From contig JAFEUB010000809.1 in assembly GCA_024529925.1 (NCBI GenBank), positions 564,501 through 628,500 on the forward strand: 64,000 nucleotides of DNA, given 5' to 3'. The notes under the pieces are model-generated. The model saw only the letters and a list, made by a program, of their open reading frames with translations. It did no database searches and was not told the DNA's origin. Positions within the stretch are counted from its first letter, which is position 1; each line of letters starts with the position of its first letter. Origin of the DNA: Ophthalmolycus amberensis (taxonomy: Eukaryota > Chordata > Actinopteri > Perciformes > Zoarcidae). Below are positions 1 to 12,000 of this stretch, one piece after another. A program made the position numbers and the translations under genes.

Positions 1-2816
1 GTTCATTGTGTTTGGGGAGCAAAAAACAAAAAAAAGTACAAATGGCGTTGCTATCAGTGTCTGTCAGCACCTGCAGGTCTTGCTCAAGCTGGAAACATTT
101 TAATTGACCAAGCAAAAAAGCCACTGGGACAGGGGAGCGCCTGTGCAACTATCCCCACCTTTTTCTGAACCAACGGCTGCTTTCAAAGCCCCATCAGCAA
201 TCCTTTGCTGTAATGAGGGAGTTTTTTGGGGAAATTGGGATGTGGTGTCAGTTTACCGTCTCTGAGCCGTGGGTCCTGCTGTCCAAAATGTGGAATAGCG
301 GGAGAGAGGTGCTGTCAAAACACGATAGGCGCAGACATCAGCACAAAGTTAGAGAGAGGGAGTCCAAGTCGCCGTGCCTAGACATGCAGTTCTTTTGAGC
401 GCCACACAAATGAAGTCTCTAGACTATTATGAAGCAAAAGAAAACACACACACACACACACTTCTTTGGGTCGGTAACAATAGCAGCACAAGCTATTTTT
501 CTCCAGCTCGTTGATTAAGTTTTACAGCAAAAGAATCACAACACAACACCGACAAAGGAACCAAAGCCCCTTGTTTGTCATTTATTTTTAAAGTAATAAT
601 TGCTCACCTATGGTACAGTGAAGGTGATACATATTTTATGCCTCTTTTTTGGAAGTGTAAACATATACATTTTCACCTTTTGAGAGCAACTGCCCTTGAT
701 GATAACAGAATCATTTAAATGTATTTCCTTTGTTTTCCCCTGTTCGTTTCGTTTTCCCCCAACACAATGTTTACAAGCTCCCTTTCTGCCGGGTGTGGGT
801 GAGACAGCTCCACATAATGACAAGGCAAGAGATCCATGTGTGTTTTTGTGTCTTATCTGTCTCTGTGCATGTGTTTATTAGGTCTGCGTTTGTGTCCGTA
901 CTTGCATGTGTGACCACCAGCCACTGACGGGGCTCACGTTGCCCCCGACGGTAACAATAATCATGGGATTTGATTGCCAGTTCCCTCACCCTGCATAATT
1001 GATGAGTCCAATATTTACTCTGTTACCTGTGTGTTGTAAACATTCATTATGAGGTTCCTTCCCAGATAGGTGAGAAGGAGAGGAGAATGGGACCAGTCCA
1101 GCCTGCAGGGACCAGCTGTCAGTTTGACTAATGACAGAAATGAATAAAACCTCATAATTACTTTAGAAAAAAAGGACGGTCTCCACCTTATCTCAGGCAA
1201 ATATGCATTTTATAATTTTTTGGCGGGTTTATTAAATTCTACCCCTACCATCTCCGCCACCCAGCCCCCACCATAATACATTACAGACAGCGGCAAGTTC
1301 TCAAATTTCAAATTTAATTTACTACTCGCCATACACACACGGGCTTAGTAATCAGATTGGGACATTATTGTGTTTCTATTGACATTAGCATTGTTATTAT
1401 TTTGTACTGTGTAAATATCAGTAACCGGAGCACGCCTGGTTGCATTGCCAGGAAGGGATTATTTTATGTATTTATTTTGGTCTAATGCTCTCAAAAAAAT
1501 ATCCTTTCAAGATGATATCTGATGCATTCCATTATCAGGAGATGCTGTCTCTGGATGCTATGATGCCGTTTTATTTAATGTAGAGCTGCACATAACCTAA
1601 TTAAATTAGCCACCTAGAGTTTTCATGTCTAATTTATTGTGACACCCCAAACAGGTGACACAGCAACTGTAGGGACCTACTGTGTGTTACAGGGCCCCGA
1701 AATGTGATATAAATGAGACACACCATATTGGCTTATAGACAGAAAGCCACCACAGGTCAGCCCATGCTTTTAGAGCTTCTTCTGGTGTATGCTGTGCTTC
1801 TGTAATTGGATAAGTCTCCAATAATGCGTATGTGTTTTTAAGTTGGTGCACTGCGAACCACCATGCACTAAGACTCAGGAGCAGGCAGCAGCGTATAGTG
1901 AAGTGCAAAGCTCTCAGCCAAATCAGGTATTCAAGATAGAGGGATAGATTAATGGTGGTAGGGATGGAGGGAGAGTAGAGTAGAGGGGAGGGAGAGACAG
2001 AGCAGTGATATACAGTGTGCTCTACTTAGACAAGTCGACTCCTCTGTGCCATTAGGCCTAACAGTGTGGCAGACGATGGGAGAGCCAAAGTGTAGAAGTA
2101 AAAGAGAGGACTGCTATCAAATAAACAGGATCATCGTCCTGAGTGTCCAGCATCTGACGCAGACGCTACTTTAGCGTGTGAATGAGACACACCCGCCGGC
2201 GGCATTGTGGGCAGAGCAACTGACGTATAATAAAGAACGAGACAGTCCACACACGGGGGGGGGACAAACACAGGGCATTCGGTCAGTTGGCCGCTGTTCA
2301 TGTCATGTGAGTCCTTAGTCACTTGCTAGTCATGTTAGTTGTTATGGTCAAGTTAACAACAACCACACTTGCCTGAAACCAACTGCCTGTGAAAACGGAT
2401 GTTTATTTTATAAAAATCTGACGCTAAAGGGGCACGTGGAGCGTCATAGTTTGAAGCTCAGCAGCACTGACGAAACCGCGGCGTTTGACGCATTGGTGAG
2501 AGAATGTGTTGGTTTGCACACATGACTCGAGTTCATTTGTACCGTCTCGTGTTCTCTGTGGCTCTTTCCAACACGCATGCAACTCTAGATACTCAGACAA
2601 AACTCGACTCAACATGATTCCATTTGAGTGGCTATGCTCTAATGTATTTTTTTTGGCCGAGTGGAATCCCACATAGGACCGTGTAATACGGCATATTTGT
2701 GTCTTATGGAGGCAGACGGCTGATCGTGTCCATTTGTCATGCTGTCAAGTTAATTACCAGATTGAAAAGGAGAATGAGATTACCCCCTACCCTTCCAACG
2801 GACCCTCACACCTCCC

Positions 2817-2818
<2 letters not shown>

Positions 2819-2851
<33 letters not shown>
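2819..2851. repeat. (CA)n microsatellite
   Basis: About 16 uninterrupted CA units are read directly. A (TG)n run lies 120 bp downstream, so the two runs are complementary and could form a weak hairpin. Confidence 0.95.
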
Positions 2852-2854
<3 letters not shown>

Positions 2855-2967
2855 CAACTGTCACAAGGAAACTTTCAGTGTGCCATTGTTACAACTTACT
2901 GGAGTAAAACGAACAACATCAGAAGTTAAGGGAAGAAATTACACTAGGACAGGCTAGTATTTTCAGC

Positions 2968-2972
<5 letters not shown>

Positions 2973-2998
<26 letters not shown>
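2973..2998. repeat. (GT)n microsatellite
   Basis: About 13 GT units are read directly, on the opposite sense from the CA run at 2819-2851. Confidence 0.95.
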
Positions 2999-5128
2999 AG
3001 GCTTGTTGCAGTGAATGACTCAGCAGGTTACCTTTACATATTTTACTTTACTTCCATCACAGGAAAAGAGGAAATATTGTGGCTCTTTTGAAGATCTTGT
3101 AAAAGTGTTCTTTGGCTATATTCCTGCTCTCCTGCCCACTGAGAAACTAGTGCTTTGCCGCAAGTAAAAACTCATTCCTATGTACCTCAACTCTGTTCTG
3201 TGCAAGAAGTTTGTGTCTGTACTTGTGTAATCAAAGTGGACACTTTGAAAAAGCAGACAGATCATTAGCGCATAATGAGCTGAAGTACTTTGGGCAGTGA
3301 GGAGGATTTCCTCAATAAGTGATGGCTTAAGGAGATGGATGCAAGAGGGTGGAAATCAGATTCTCTCAGCTGCAGACAACCTTTCTTCTCCCCAGGTGAG
3401 TCCTCGGTCTCTGTGCATGTTTGAAGTAAAGCACAGCTCAACTACGCTGGCTCAGAGAATTAATAAAGCCTTTTGGCACCCCCGACAGTCATGTCTCCAG
3501 GTCTTGATAGTTGTCTTTTGCAGCCGATTGCTCCTATTATGAGGATGCATGCTGAAGATCTGAGTTACATGTTCACCAGGTTCCAGACATGTGAGAGCAG
3601 CGCCTACAAAGACTCTCAGCCCCGACAATAATTTCAGGATGAAAAACACTATTTTTTGTCAAGTATCATAGGGTAGAGAAGGAAGCTTTTGATTTGCCTC
3701 AAGTGATACTGAATGAATTACGATTCAAGACAGAAGCGGGCTTTTTGCAAACTCGGACTACAACCCAAGACCATTGGTAGCAAAGACAAAGAGTACAAGG
3801 ATATCAAACAAGTGATGAAAGGGAGGTGATTCACTCTTGTGCATGTGTGGAGCTTACTTATTCATTAAAACCTTGATTCGATGCCAACTCGCCCTCTTTT
3901 TTTGTCTCTTCCTGACAGCCCGAAGTACTTTGTTTACCTGTTCAAGAACAGACCCTCTGATGCAACTATTTTCCGTTATCCTCCGCTGATCATGTAACTA
4001 TGCAGCTCTATAAATATCTTTCCTCCCACAGGGTTTTAAAAAGTCATGGACCGCTTAGTTGAGACGCAATGAGGCTCGGTGACGGCACCCAGCTGGCCAA
4101 AGATCTGCCAGGGTGGCCTCGGTGACATCACAGCAAGTGGCGCGTGACAAACCGCCAGCGCGGCAGTCGCGACCCACGAAATAATCTCCGACAGATGAGG
4201 ACAAGGGCCATCTTGGCTCGCACTACCACCCGATGCCCTTTTACCCCATCCTCTGCCATCACGAGAGGCAGGCTTGCGCGTTCGGAGAGGTGTCAAATGC
4301 ACAGCGTGTATCGCCAAAAGAGAAGTTGCTTCCTGTCAGGTGATGACAAGTAAGTGGCAGGGGAGGAGAAATTAAACGAATCACCCTGTTTTTTCTTCTT
4401 TTTTTTCATCACTACTTTCTCATGCTGTCAATTAGTCTCAATCAATCCTGTCGCTTCTGTTTCGAGTTGTTATAACAACTCCAGTCTGTCTTCCCAGCCG
4501 TCAATGCATAATAAATACGCTGTACAATATATGTTATCTCAACACTTCTGTCAACTGTTGGCAGCAGCGGCCCTCCGTAATTGTCTTTCTACGCCAGACA
4601 AAATTAGCGCTGCTTCATTTGATCACGACTGGAGGGAATACGAAACAAGTTGGTTTGTCAGGACATGTTGCTCTCCTCTAGCCTCTCCGAAACTCAATCG
4701 CCTCTGAGTCTTCTGAGTCTTCTGATCTGAGATAGAACTGGTACAAAAGTGACCAAGAAAGTCATCTCCTCAAATGAGAAGACGTGATTGGCCTCCAACG
4801 ATTTCCCTCTGGGTGGTATTTAACTTGAGTGCAAGGTGAGGCAGTGCTTATCGGTAAAGTAAAGTCTGCCCCGATGTATTATTAACAGGTGATGGCATGC
4901 AGGGGTTGCTTGGCTAAAAAAGGACTTAAGTGATGTGGGAGCGACACTGTCAATCTTAGCCTTCCTCTGAGAGTCAATTAGGTGATAAACAGGACTACAT
5001 GTCTTTGGCAGTGGGGAGAAGGCTGATCGGCTGTCCCATCGATGTCCTGGGGCAAGGTAAACTGACAGTACAGCTTTGCCGCCAGGGATGGAGGCAGAGA
5101 GAACAATCTGCGACGGGCCCTGCCATTT

Positions 5129-5154
5129 GAGAGAGAGAGAGAGAGAGAGAGAGA
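5129..5154. repeat. (GA)n microsatellite
   Basis: A perfect GA tract of about 13 units is read directly. Confidence 0.95.
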
Positions 5155-6032
5155 AGGCTGTGTCTGTTTTTATGGCTGCAAGTGTATGTATATGCTGACT
5201 ATTTACTGAGTGTGTGTGTGTGTGTATTTGCCTGCTCAGCTGGCTGAGCTAAGGAAACTGAATGTGGCAATGATAAATTCTCGAAGAAAAATAAGTTTGG
5301 ATGGTAACACTGCTGATGGTTAAAAATGATGATGATGGTAGTGACGATCACTGGGCGATGATGGTTGCGAATATTCTTTCGGGCTGAGACAAAATATCGA
5401 TCCAGGAATATATTGATACACTGGCGCCAAATATAAATATTTTCATTAAATTACGCAGGAGCTCCAAACGGTGTTGGAGCGGCTGAAGAGAAACTAGCTT
5501 GCTACGCTTCAGCACGGTGGTCGAGCGGCTGCTCCAAGCCTAGAACCTTGTGGGTCGAGGTGAGTCCGACTCCAGGTCCCATGAACAACATGTTCCTATT
5601 GTTTGTATTTTCACAGTGACGGCCCTCCGACTTTCACCCCGGCAAATACGGCCGTTTGTTCTATCATTGTCTTTCTGCTCTTTGAACAGATAGTGAGAGT
5701 CACTTGCAGCGCTCTCAAACCCTTTTTTCAACATTACTTCTAGCACGTATAGTAATCTAGCCTGTCGTGTATTTATTAATGCCAATCATTCGGCTTTACG
5801 CGGGCGATAAGGGGAGAGCCCGTGGGAATTGCTCTCTCGATGTAATAATAATAATAATAATAATACATTTTATTTATATAGCGTTTTTCTTGACACTCAA
5901 AGACACTTTACATTAAAATCATCATATATAAAAACAATACACTAAAAACAAAGTACACAATAATAGTCACACATTAAAAGCAGTTTTGAACAGGTGAGTT
6001 TTGATTTGTGATTTGAATGTGGAAAGGTCAGT

Positions 6033-8369
6033 TCAATCTCGGATGTTTTTGGGGAGAGAGTTCCAGAGGGAGGGTGCAGCTATGGAGAAGGCTCTGTCGC
6101 CCCATGTCCGGTGCTTGGTCCTGAGTGGAAGGGACAGGAGGTTGGCATCAGAGGAGCGGAGCCGGCGGGATGGAGTGTGGTGGTGAAGCAGGTCGGTGAG
6201 GTAGGAGGGGGCCTGATTGTGGAGGGCTTTGTGAGTGAGGAGAAGGATTTTGTATTGGATCCGTTGTGGGACGGGGAGCCAGTGGAGGTTCTGGAGAACA
6301 GGGGTGATGTGGTCACGGGAGCGGGTGTGGGTGAGCAGGCGAGCAGCAGAGTTCTGGATGTACTGGAGTTTATTTAGGATTTTGGATGATGTGCCGTAAA
6401 GAATGCTGTTGCAGTAGTCAATTCTGGAGGTGATGAAGGCGTGGATCAGAGTTTCAGCAGCAGATGAGGAGAGTGATGGGCGGAGACGGGCGATGTTTTT
6501 TAAGTGGAAAAAGGCAGTTCTGGTGATTTGTTTGACGTGGTGTTCAAAGGAGAGGTTGCTGTCAAACATGACTCCAAGGTTGCGGATGTGTGGGGAGGGA
6601 GACAGAGTGGAGTTGTCGATGGTGAGGCAGAAGTTGTGACAGGTTTTAGTGAGGGATTTGGGACCGATGATGATCATGTCAGATTTATCACAGTTCAGTT
6701 TGAGGAAGTTGGTTTGCATCCATGATTTAATGTCAGTGAGGCAGTTGGTGAGAGTGGAGTGAGTAGTAGTGGTGATGGCTTTTGTGGAGATGTAGAGTTG
6801 GACATCATCGGCATAACAGTGAAAGTGAAGTCCATGTTGACGGATGATGTTACCAAGAGGGAGCAAGTAGAGGATGAACAGAAGAGGACCAAGCACCGAA
6901 CCCTGGGGGACGCCTTGAGCCAGAGGTGTAGTGGAGGAGGTGCAGTTGTTGATACTGATGAACTGTTGTCTGTTTGTGAGATATGATTTAATCCAGGAGA
7001 GAGCAGTTCCGGTGATGTTGAGGGAGGATTCGAGGCGGGAGAGAAGGATGTTGTGGTTGATGGTGTCAAAAGCTGCGGTGAGGTCGAGGAGGATGAGAAT
7101 GTTGAGGTGACCAGCGTCTGAGGAGAGGAGGAGGTCGTTGGTGACTTTGAGGAGGGCTGTTTCAGTGCTGTGCTGTGAGCGGAAACCAGATTGAAATGGC
7201 TCGAACAGATCGTTGGAGATGAGGTGGGCTTTGAGTTGTGTGGCGACAATGCGTTCCAGTATTTTTGACAGAAAGGGAAGATTGGAAATGGGACGGAAAT
7301 TGCTCATGGTGTCAGGGTCAAGTCCAGGTTTTTTGAGGATGGGGGTGACAGCAGCCAGTTTAAGTCTGTCGGGGACTGAACCGGAGCTGAGGGAGGAGTT
7401 GATGATGACTGTGATGAGTGGTGAGATGGCTGGGAGACAGTCCTTGACCAGGTTAGATGGGATAGGATCCATGATGCAGGTGGAGCTTCTCATTCCAGTT
7501 GTGAATTTAGGCAGCTCCAACGGGGACACAAGGGAGAACTGAGAAAGGGGCTGAGGGGTGGAGGGGGGGGCAGGTGGAGAGATGGAAAAGGCGGGGGAGG
7601 TGTTCAGGTTGCTGGAGATGGTGTCAATTTTTGTTTGGAAAAATGAAAGAAAAGAGCTGCATTTGTTCACTGTGAAGGATGTGGAGGTGTTGTCCTTGGG
7701 TTTGAGAAGCTTGTTTATTGTAGAGAACAGAGCCTTTGGGTTAGAAGAGCCTGAGTGTATGAGGTGTGAGTAGTAGGTGGACCGGGCTGAGATGAGAGCG
7801 TCTTTGTACTGTTGAAGGTAGTCGGAGAGGGCCTGGAGATGGACTGTTAAACCGGTTTTCTTGCAGAGTCTTTCAAGCTGGCGCTTTCGAGATTTCATCT
7901 GGTGGAGTTCGGGAGTGTACCAGCGGGCTGAGTGTGTGAATGAGACAGTTTTGGTTTTGATGGGAGCCAGCTGATCCAGACAGGAGGAGAGTGTGTTGTT
8001 GTAGTAGTCTACAAGATCGGAGGGATTATCAGACAGCGGGGCAGGGGAGGCAGACATGGTACTGGCAAGAGGCTGAAAGAGTTGTGGGGGAGATAGATTT
8101 GAGATTTCTGAAGGATATGTTGCGCTTAGCTTTTGGGATGGGGATAGGGATGTCAATGTCCATGGTGATAGCCAGGTGGTCAGAGATGTTGAGGTTGAGG
8201 CTGGAGAGTTGCGGTATTGTGAGACCAGTGGAGCAGACCAGATCCAGGATGTGCCCTCGGCTGTGGGTGGGGAAGTTGATATGTTGTGTGAAGTTGAAGC
8301 ATTGTAGTAGTTCCAGGAATTCTGTCGTAGATTTACAGTCAGCGTTATCAATGTGGATGTTAAAATCAC
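6033..8369 (-). pseudogene. LINE reverse transcriptase frame (778 codons, uninterrupted)
   Basis: This frame encodes the reverse transcriptase that copies the element's RNA at the nicked target. The real homology starts only after about residue 100; the earlier residues are the endonuclease region read in the wrong frame. Visible landmarks in order are a linker with WYTPELHQMKSRKRQLERL, an FRPISNLPFLSKILE block, the FQSGFR and TETALL blocks, LLDLTAAFDTINH with the first catalytic aspartate (DNA near 7056-7100), QGVPQGSVLGPLLF, and the catalytic YADD box at 6804-6815. The thumb-like region and the C-terminal WNSLP motif follow, and the frame ends with TGA at 6033. The absence of stops over more than 2 kb suggests a fairly recent insertion. 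It is called a pseudogene because the parent ORF has lost its 5' end and carries a frameshift near 8060-8085. Confidence 0.93.
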
Positions 8370-8716
8370 CTAGGAGAAGAACGGAAGGTGAGATGGCACA
8401 TAGCTGAGTCAGAACATCTGAAAAGTCAGAGAGAAAGGAGGGATTTGGCTTGGGTGGACGGTAGATTACAGCAGTAACCAAAGGAGTGGGACCAGAGAGC
8501 TTCAAGGCAAGGTGTTCAAAAGAATGAACGGCAGGAATGGGAATGGTGGTTGTTTTAATGTCCTTCCTGTAAACAGCAGCAACACCACCTCCCCGCCCCT
8601 CAGGACGAGGTTTGTCAATGTATGTGAATCCTGTGGGAGTGGTCTGGTTCAGTGAGAAGTAATCCAGGGGTTTATGCCATGTTTCAGTGAGGCAGAGGAA
8701 ATCAAGGTTACTGTAC
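8029..8716 (-). pseudogene. LINE endonuclease domain, N-terminally truncated and frameshifted
   Basis: This is the remains of the apurinic/apyrimidinic-like endonuclease that nicks the target DNA for the LINE. Reading the minus strand from 8716, the frame shows an LCLTETW motif with the catalytic-type glutamate, a GGGVAAVYR block, a LLGDFNIH motif with the aspartate and asparagine of the family, a THxxGHILDLVCST segment, and ISDHLAI with the conserved aspartate-histidine pair. The first roughly 50-60 residues of the domain (the NxRS-type start) are missing because of the 5' truncation. The frame stops at 8029, about 30 residues after the point where homology jumps to another frame. The domain is therefore broken at both ends and is not expected to be functional. 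Confidence 0.85.
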
Positions 8717-9054
8717 CGCTAACACAGGCTGAGTGAGGCAAAGTTGTATCCTTTCTTTCAACATTTTAACTCCAGAACTGTTCTGCTTTCTGGCACTTCG
8801 ACCTTTAGCCTGTTTATGGCTTTTTTCCGTTAGAATGACGGCACACGTGGACATGGACAAGTTGCATTGTACATTCTGTATAACTGACACCATAATGCAA
8901 TGAATGGAATGAAAACGTAATTCCTGCTTTTGCCCTTTTTAGTGGTCATTTTCCTTCTTCGGTTACACAGATATTATGATTAAAGATGATTTTCTATATA
9001 TCGAGTAATACAGATGTATCATGTCCATCGTATTGTGATTTACTTTAGGAATCA

Positions 9055-9070
9055 CCCCCCCCCCCCCCCC
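9055..9070. repeat. C16 homopolymer
   Basis: A run of 16 cytosines is read directly; its complement is a G16 tract able to stack as a quadruplex. Confidence 0.9.
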
Positions 9071-12000
9071 GTAATATTGACAAGTCACTGTTCCATCTAA
9101 GCACATTTGTATTTGCGGTTTAGTATAAAAAGTGTTCACACACATTTATATTGTACGCTTGTGTGAACATATGTATGCAATGGTTTCTCTCAGTGAGAGA
9201 ACAGTGCAACATAGACGATCCATTACTACCATTACATGTATGCAATATTTATTTACATATATATAACATTAACTTTGTGTGTGTGTGAAACAATAAACAG
9301 CTTTTTTATAGTTTATATGTAGTTTGCATTGTAAACAGTTTTATACCAATGCATTTTTAGCCATCACGGTAAAGCTACAATGTGACTTGGTTGAGGGAAT
9401 TATTACATGCTCATTAAGTATATAGATATTCAGGTTGTACACCAACAGCAGCTTTTAAGTGTGTCAATATAATTAGATAATATTCTAATACATTCTTTCT
9501 CCATGTCATTTCATTCACGCTCAATACAGGCTCAACAGATTAATTGTAATGAGTGGTTAGCCATTATTACCCTCATTATTTTCCAATTAGCAAACTGTAC
9601 ACCACATCAGCACAGCACAGAGAGAGATCAACTGTGCCATACCATAAACACATCTCCTTTCTTATCTGTAAATAACAAGAAACTCAACACCAGGCACTAA
9701 AAGACTTGATAAAGGATAGATCATTGCGAGTGCACTGCACGTGGAACGATTCGAGTGAGCTGGGATAAAATGCATTAAAGATAATGAAGGCTATGGTCGC
9801 CCATCCAAGGCTAGGAATACAAATAGAAAATAACAGAATACCTGAATTAGTAGCATTAATCCTGCAGCGTGACTGATAAAACCAAATATAAATATCAGGA
9901 AAAGGGAAACAAGCTGACCTTGCATGTTTTTATCTTTTGTAATGGCTACATGCTGGTTAGTCTTGTCACAGTGAATTAGCAAAGGGATGTTTTTTTTTTT
10001 AACAGATCTATGTAAGCAAACATTCCCTTACAAGGAGGCATGGTCAGATAAAAGCGATGGCATGGATGCCGAATAATATAAAATAAAAAAAATTGAAGAA
10101 GATGAATTTGAAGAAATGCTGATACTAAGCTGCAAAACCTGGGAATTATAGAAATATGTTTGAAAATACTATTTATCTTTGTTATGTTTAATGCATCGCC
10201 ACAATTGGTCTAATATAAATACTTTAGATATCTGTGTGCTGAGCTTTGATTTTTAAAACCAACATTAATATTAATCATTTCTTTTAATTCAAGAATAAAA
10301 CAAATTAGCATATTGTTTTAGTCTTCACAAACCAAATTGTGTTACGTGTTCATGAGCTGAATTGTAAGTACAGTAAGAGCGCCACCCGTCTCTGCTCGGT
10401 GCTATTGCAGCCCTCCATTCGGATGAACACGCTCTCGACGGCAGCCATTTTCCTGTTGAACCACTTCTGCCTGGTGTTTGACCTATTTTTCTGCCATCTT
10501 GCCTTCGACTTGTAAAAGGAAAAAAAAAAATCCCCACAAACGGTGTATTTCAGTCAGCTCGGTTATTTGGGGGCGAAAAAGAGCCGTCTCCGGGCGCATA
10601 TGTAGCGTGAAATGCAAGTGGCGGACGAGTGACACCGTCAGCTCGTTTTCTCCACCTTGTCTGTTGGTCGGGGAGCGTAAGAGCTGGTTGGCTAGACAGG
10701 CGGGGGCTATGGGGTCATTGTGTGTGTATCAAGAGATGCGCTGAGTGAATGACCTTCCCCCGGTAACAGCTGTCAGGTCCAGCAGAGCAGAGGACAGAAG
10801 AGCAGGCCCAACCCAGACACGAGACTGATAGGAGTGGCTGGCAGAGGAGGTGGGCGTGGGCTGCAGCCTCGAATGCCGGGCTCAAGGGTTTGTGATGGGT
10901 GGCCACACCGAGCCTCTTGACGGGGGTCTCAGCACCCAGGCAGCTTATTGTTTAACGCATTGCTCATCTCTTTTATTCCCCCCCAATGCAGATTCCATGC
11001 ACAGCAGTGCAGAGCACACAGGCCCAACGGCGGCCCGGGACGCCGCCATTGTCTAGGTGTCAGTCGCCAACGCAGCGTCTCAGCATGGTTTACCACCGGG
11101 CATGACAGGGGATGCAGACCCCATGAAGGGGGATTAGCACCCCACCTATTGTCTGAGGGCACGGTGGTGCTGGATTTGGCTGCATGGCTATTCAACGACT
11201 GTATTTCTATTCTTTGGGGCTTGACAGGGACGCTCAGCGGCCCCACGTTTGTTCTGCCGCAGTATCAGAATGTGTTCATGTCATGCCCCCAGCCGAGGCC
11301 CTTATTATCTCAGTTGACATGAAGAGGAAAGGTGCGATGGTCGATTCTGTTATTGCTGTGTGCTGCCTGACCTGCAGGTTAGGGTGTTTTTTAATGGGTT
11401 CGGTAGAAGCTTGCTTCTCATGTATAATTTACTGTTGATTCTGTTAACGCTGAAAGGAGAGCATGTTGACCGAGACTTAACCTATGACTGTTTGCTCGGA
11501 TTTGATGTTATGAATACAAAATTAAGGGATGAATACAAAATTAAGGGATTTTTTCTTTTGGGGGGGGGGGGTTTGTTGGTTTTGTTTTATATGCGCTCTT
11601 TTGCCATACAAATCAAATCTTATTCATTTTGTTTCACATAGAGTGCTTTTAATAAATCCCAGAATTTCCAACTGTGCATTACTGTATAGTTGTGTAAATT
11701 GCGTATTGTAATTGTCAGTGGAAAAATATGACCTTATATAAAAAAAAAAAAATTATAATAATTTCTCTATCTATAAAATGATACAAAGATCATTGCATTA
11801 AACACAATACATTTTAAAACAGATTATTATAAATTAATTGTATATATCAGTGTGAAAAATGTCCCACATAAATCTTACAACATTTAATAGATATTCATCT
11901 GAGATTGAACGCAGTAATAGATGTTTAGTATATCTCACTGTGTACAGTTTTTTAGAGGCCAAAATCCTCCGCCCAGACCCACAGTGCTCGTTTCTATGTT

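Larger units (their letters stand above)
1..5842. other. gene-free region with simple repeats
   Basis: No reading frame here looks like a gene or exon; the open frames are short and lack recognisable domains. The stretch holds a (CA)n run near 445-462, larger CA and TG runs near 2.8-3.0 kb, and a (GA)n run near 5.13 kb. The part around 4.02-4.35 kb is more GC-rich and free of simple repeats, so it could be a conserved non-coding element, but conservation cannot be judged from one sequence. Confidence 0.6.
5843..8716 (-). mobile_element. L2-clade non-LTR retrotransposon (LINE), 5'-truncated
   Basis: This is an insertion about 2.9 kb long, read on the minus strand from near 8716 to 5843. It encodes the C-terminal part of an apurinic-type endonuclease, then a complete reverse transcriptase, and then the C-terminal segment common to L2/CR1-like fish LINEs (an RLRSSDA block and a WNSLP motif just before the stop). 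After the stop codon at 6033 there is a short 3'UTR that ends in a TATAAATAAAATGTATT-type tail and an (ATT)n run; on the plus strand this is (AAT)n at 5843-5864. That microsatellite-like tail is characteristic of the L2 group. The 5' end is lost inside the endonuclease, which is usual for target-primed reverse transcription. One frameshift separates the endonuclease frame from the reverse transcriptase frame, so this copy is not autonomous. The clade assignment comes from motif recognition; the exact subfamily is not determined. Confidence 0.93.

Noticed and set aside
5511..5600. Possible tRNA-derived sequence (CGGTGGTCGAGCGG followed by GTGGGTCGAGG)
   Set aside because: It has an A-box-like and a weak B-box-like element, but no cloverleaf can be folded convincingly. 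At most it is a decayed tRNA-related repeat.
6695..7249. 184-codon minus-strand frame inside the LINE
   Set aside because: It is a Ser/Pro/Thr-rich shadow in another frame of the reverse transcriptase, which has the YADD box and other family motifs in its own frame.
6001..8407. Several plus-strand open frames of 60-138 codons over the LINE
   Set aside because: They are antisense shadows of the reverse transcriptase and endonuclease frames.
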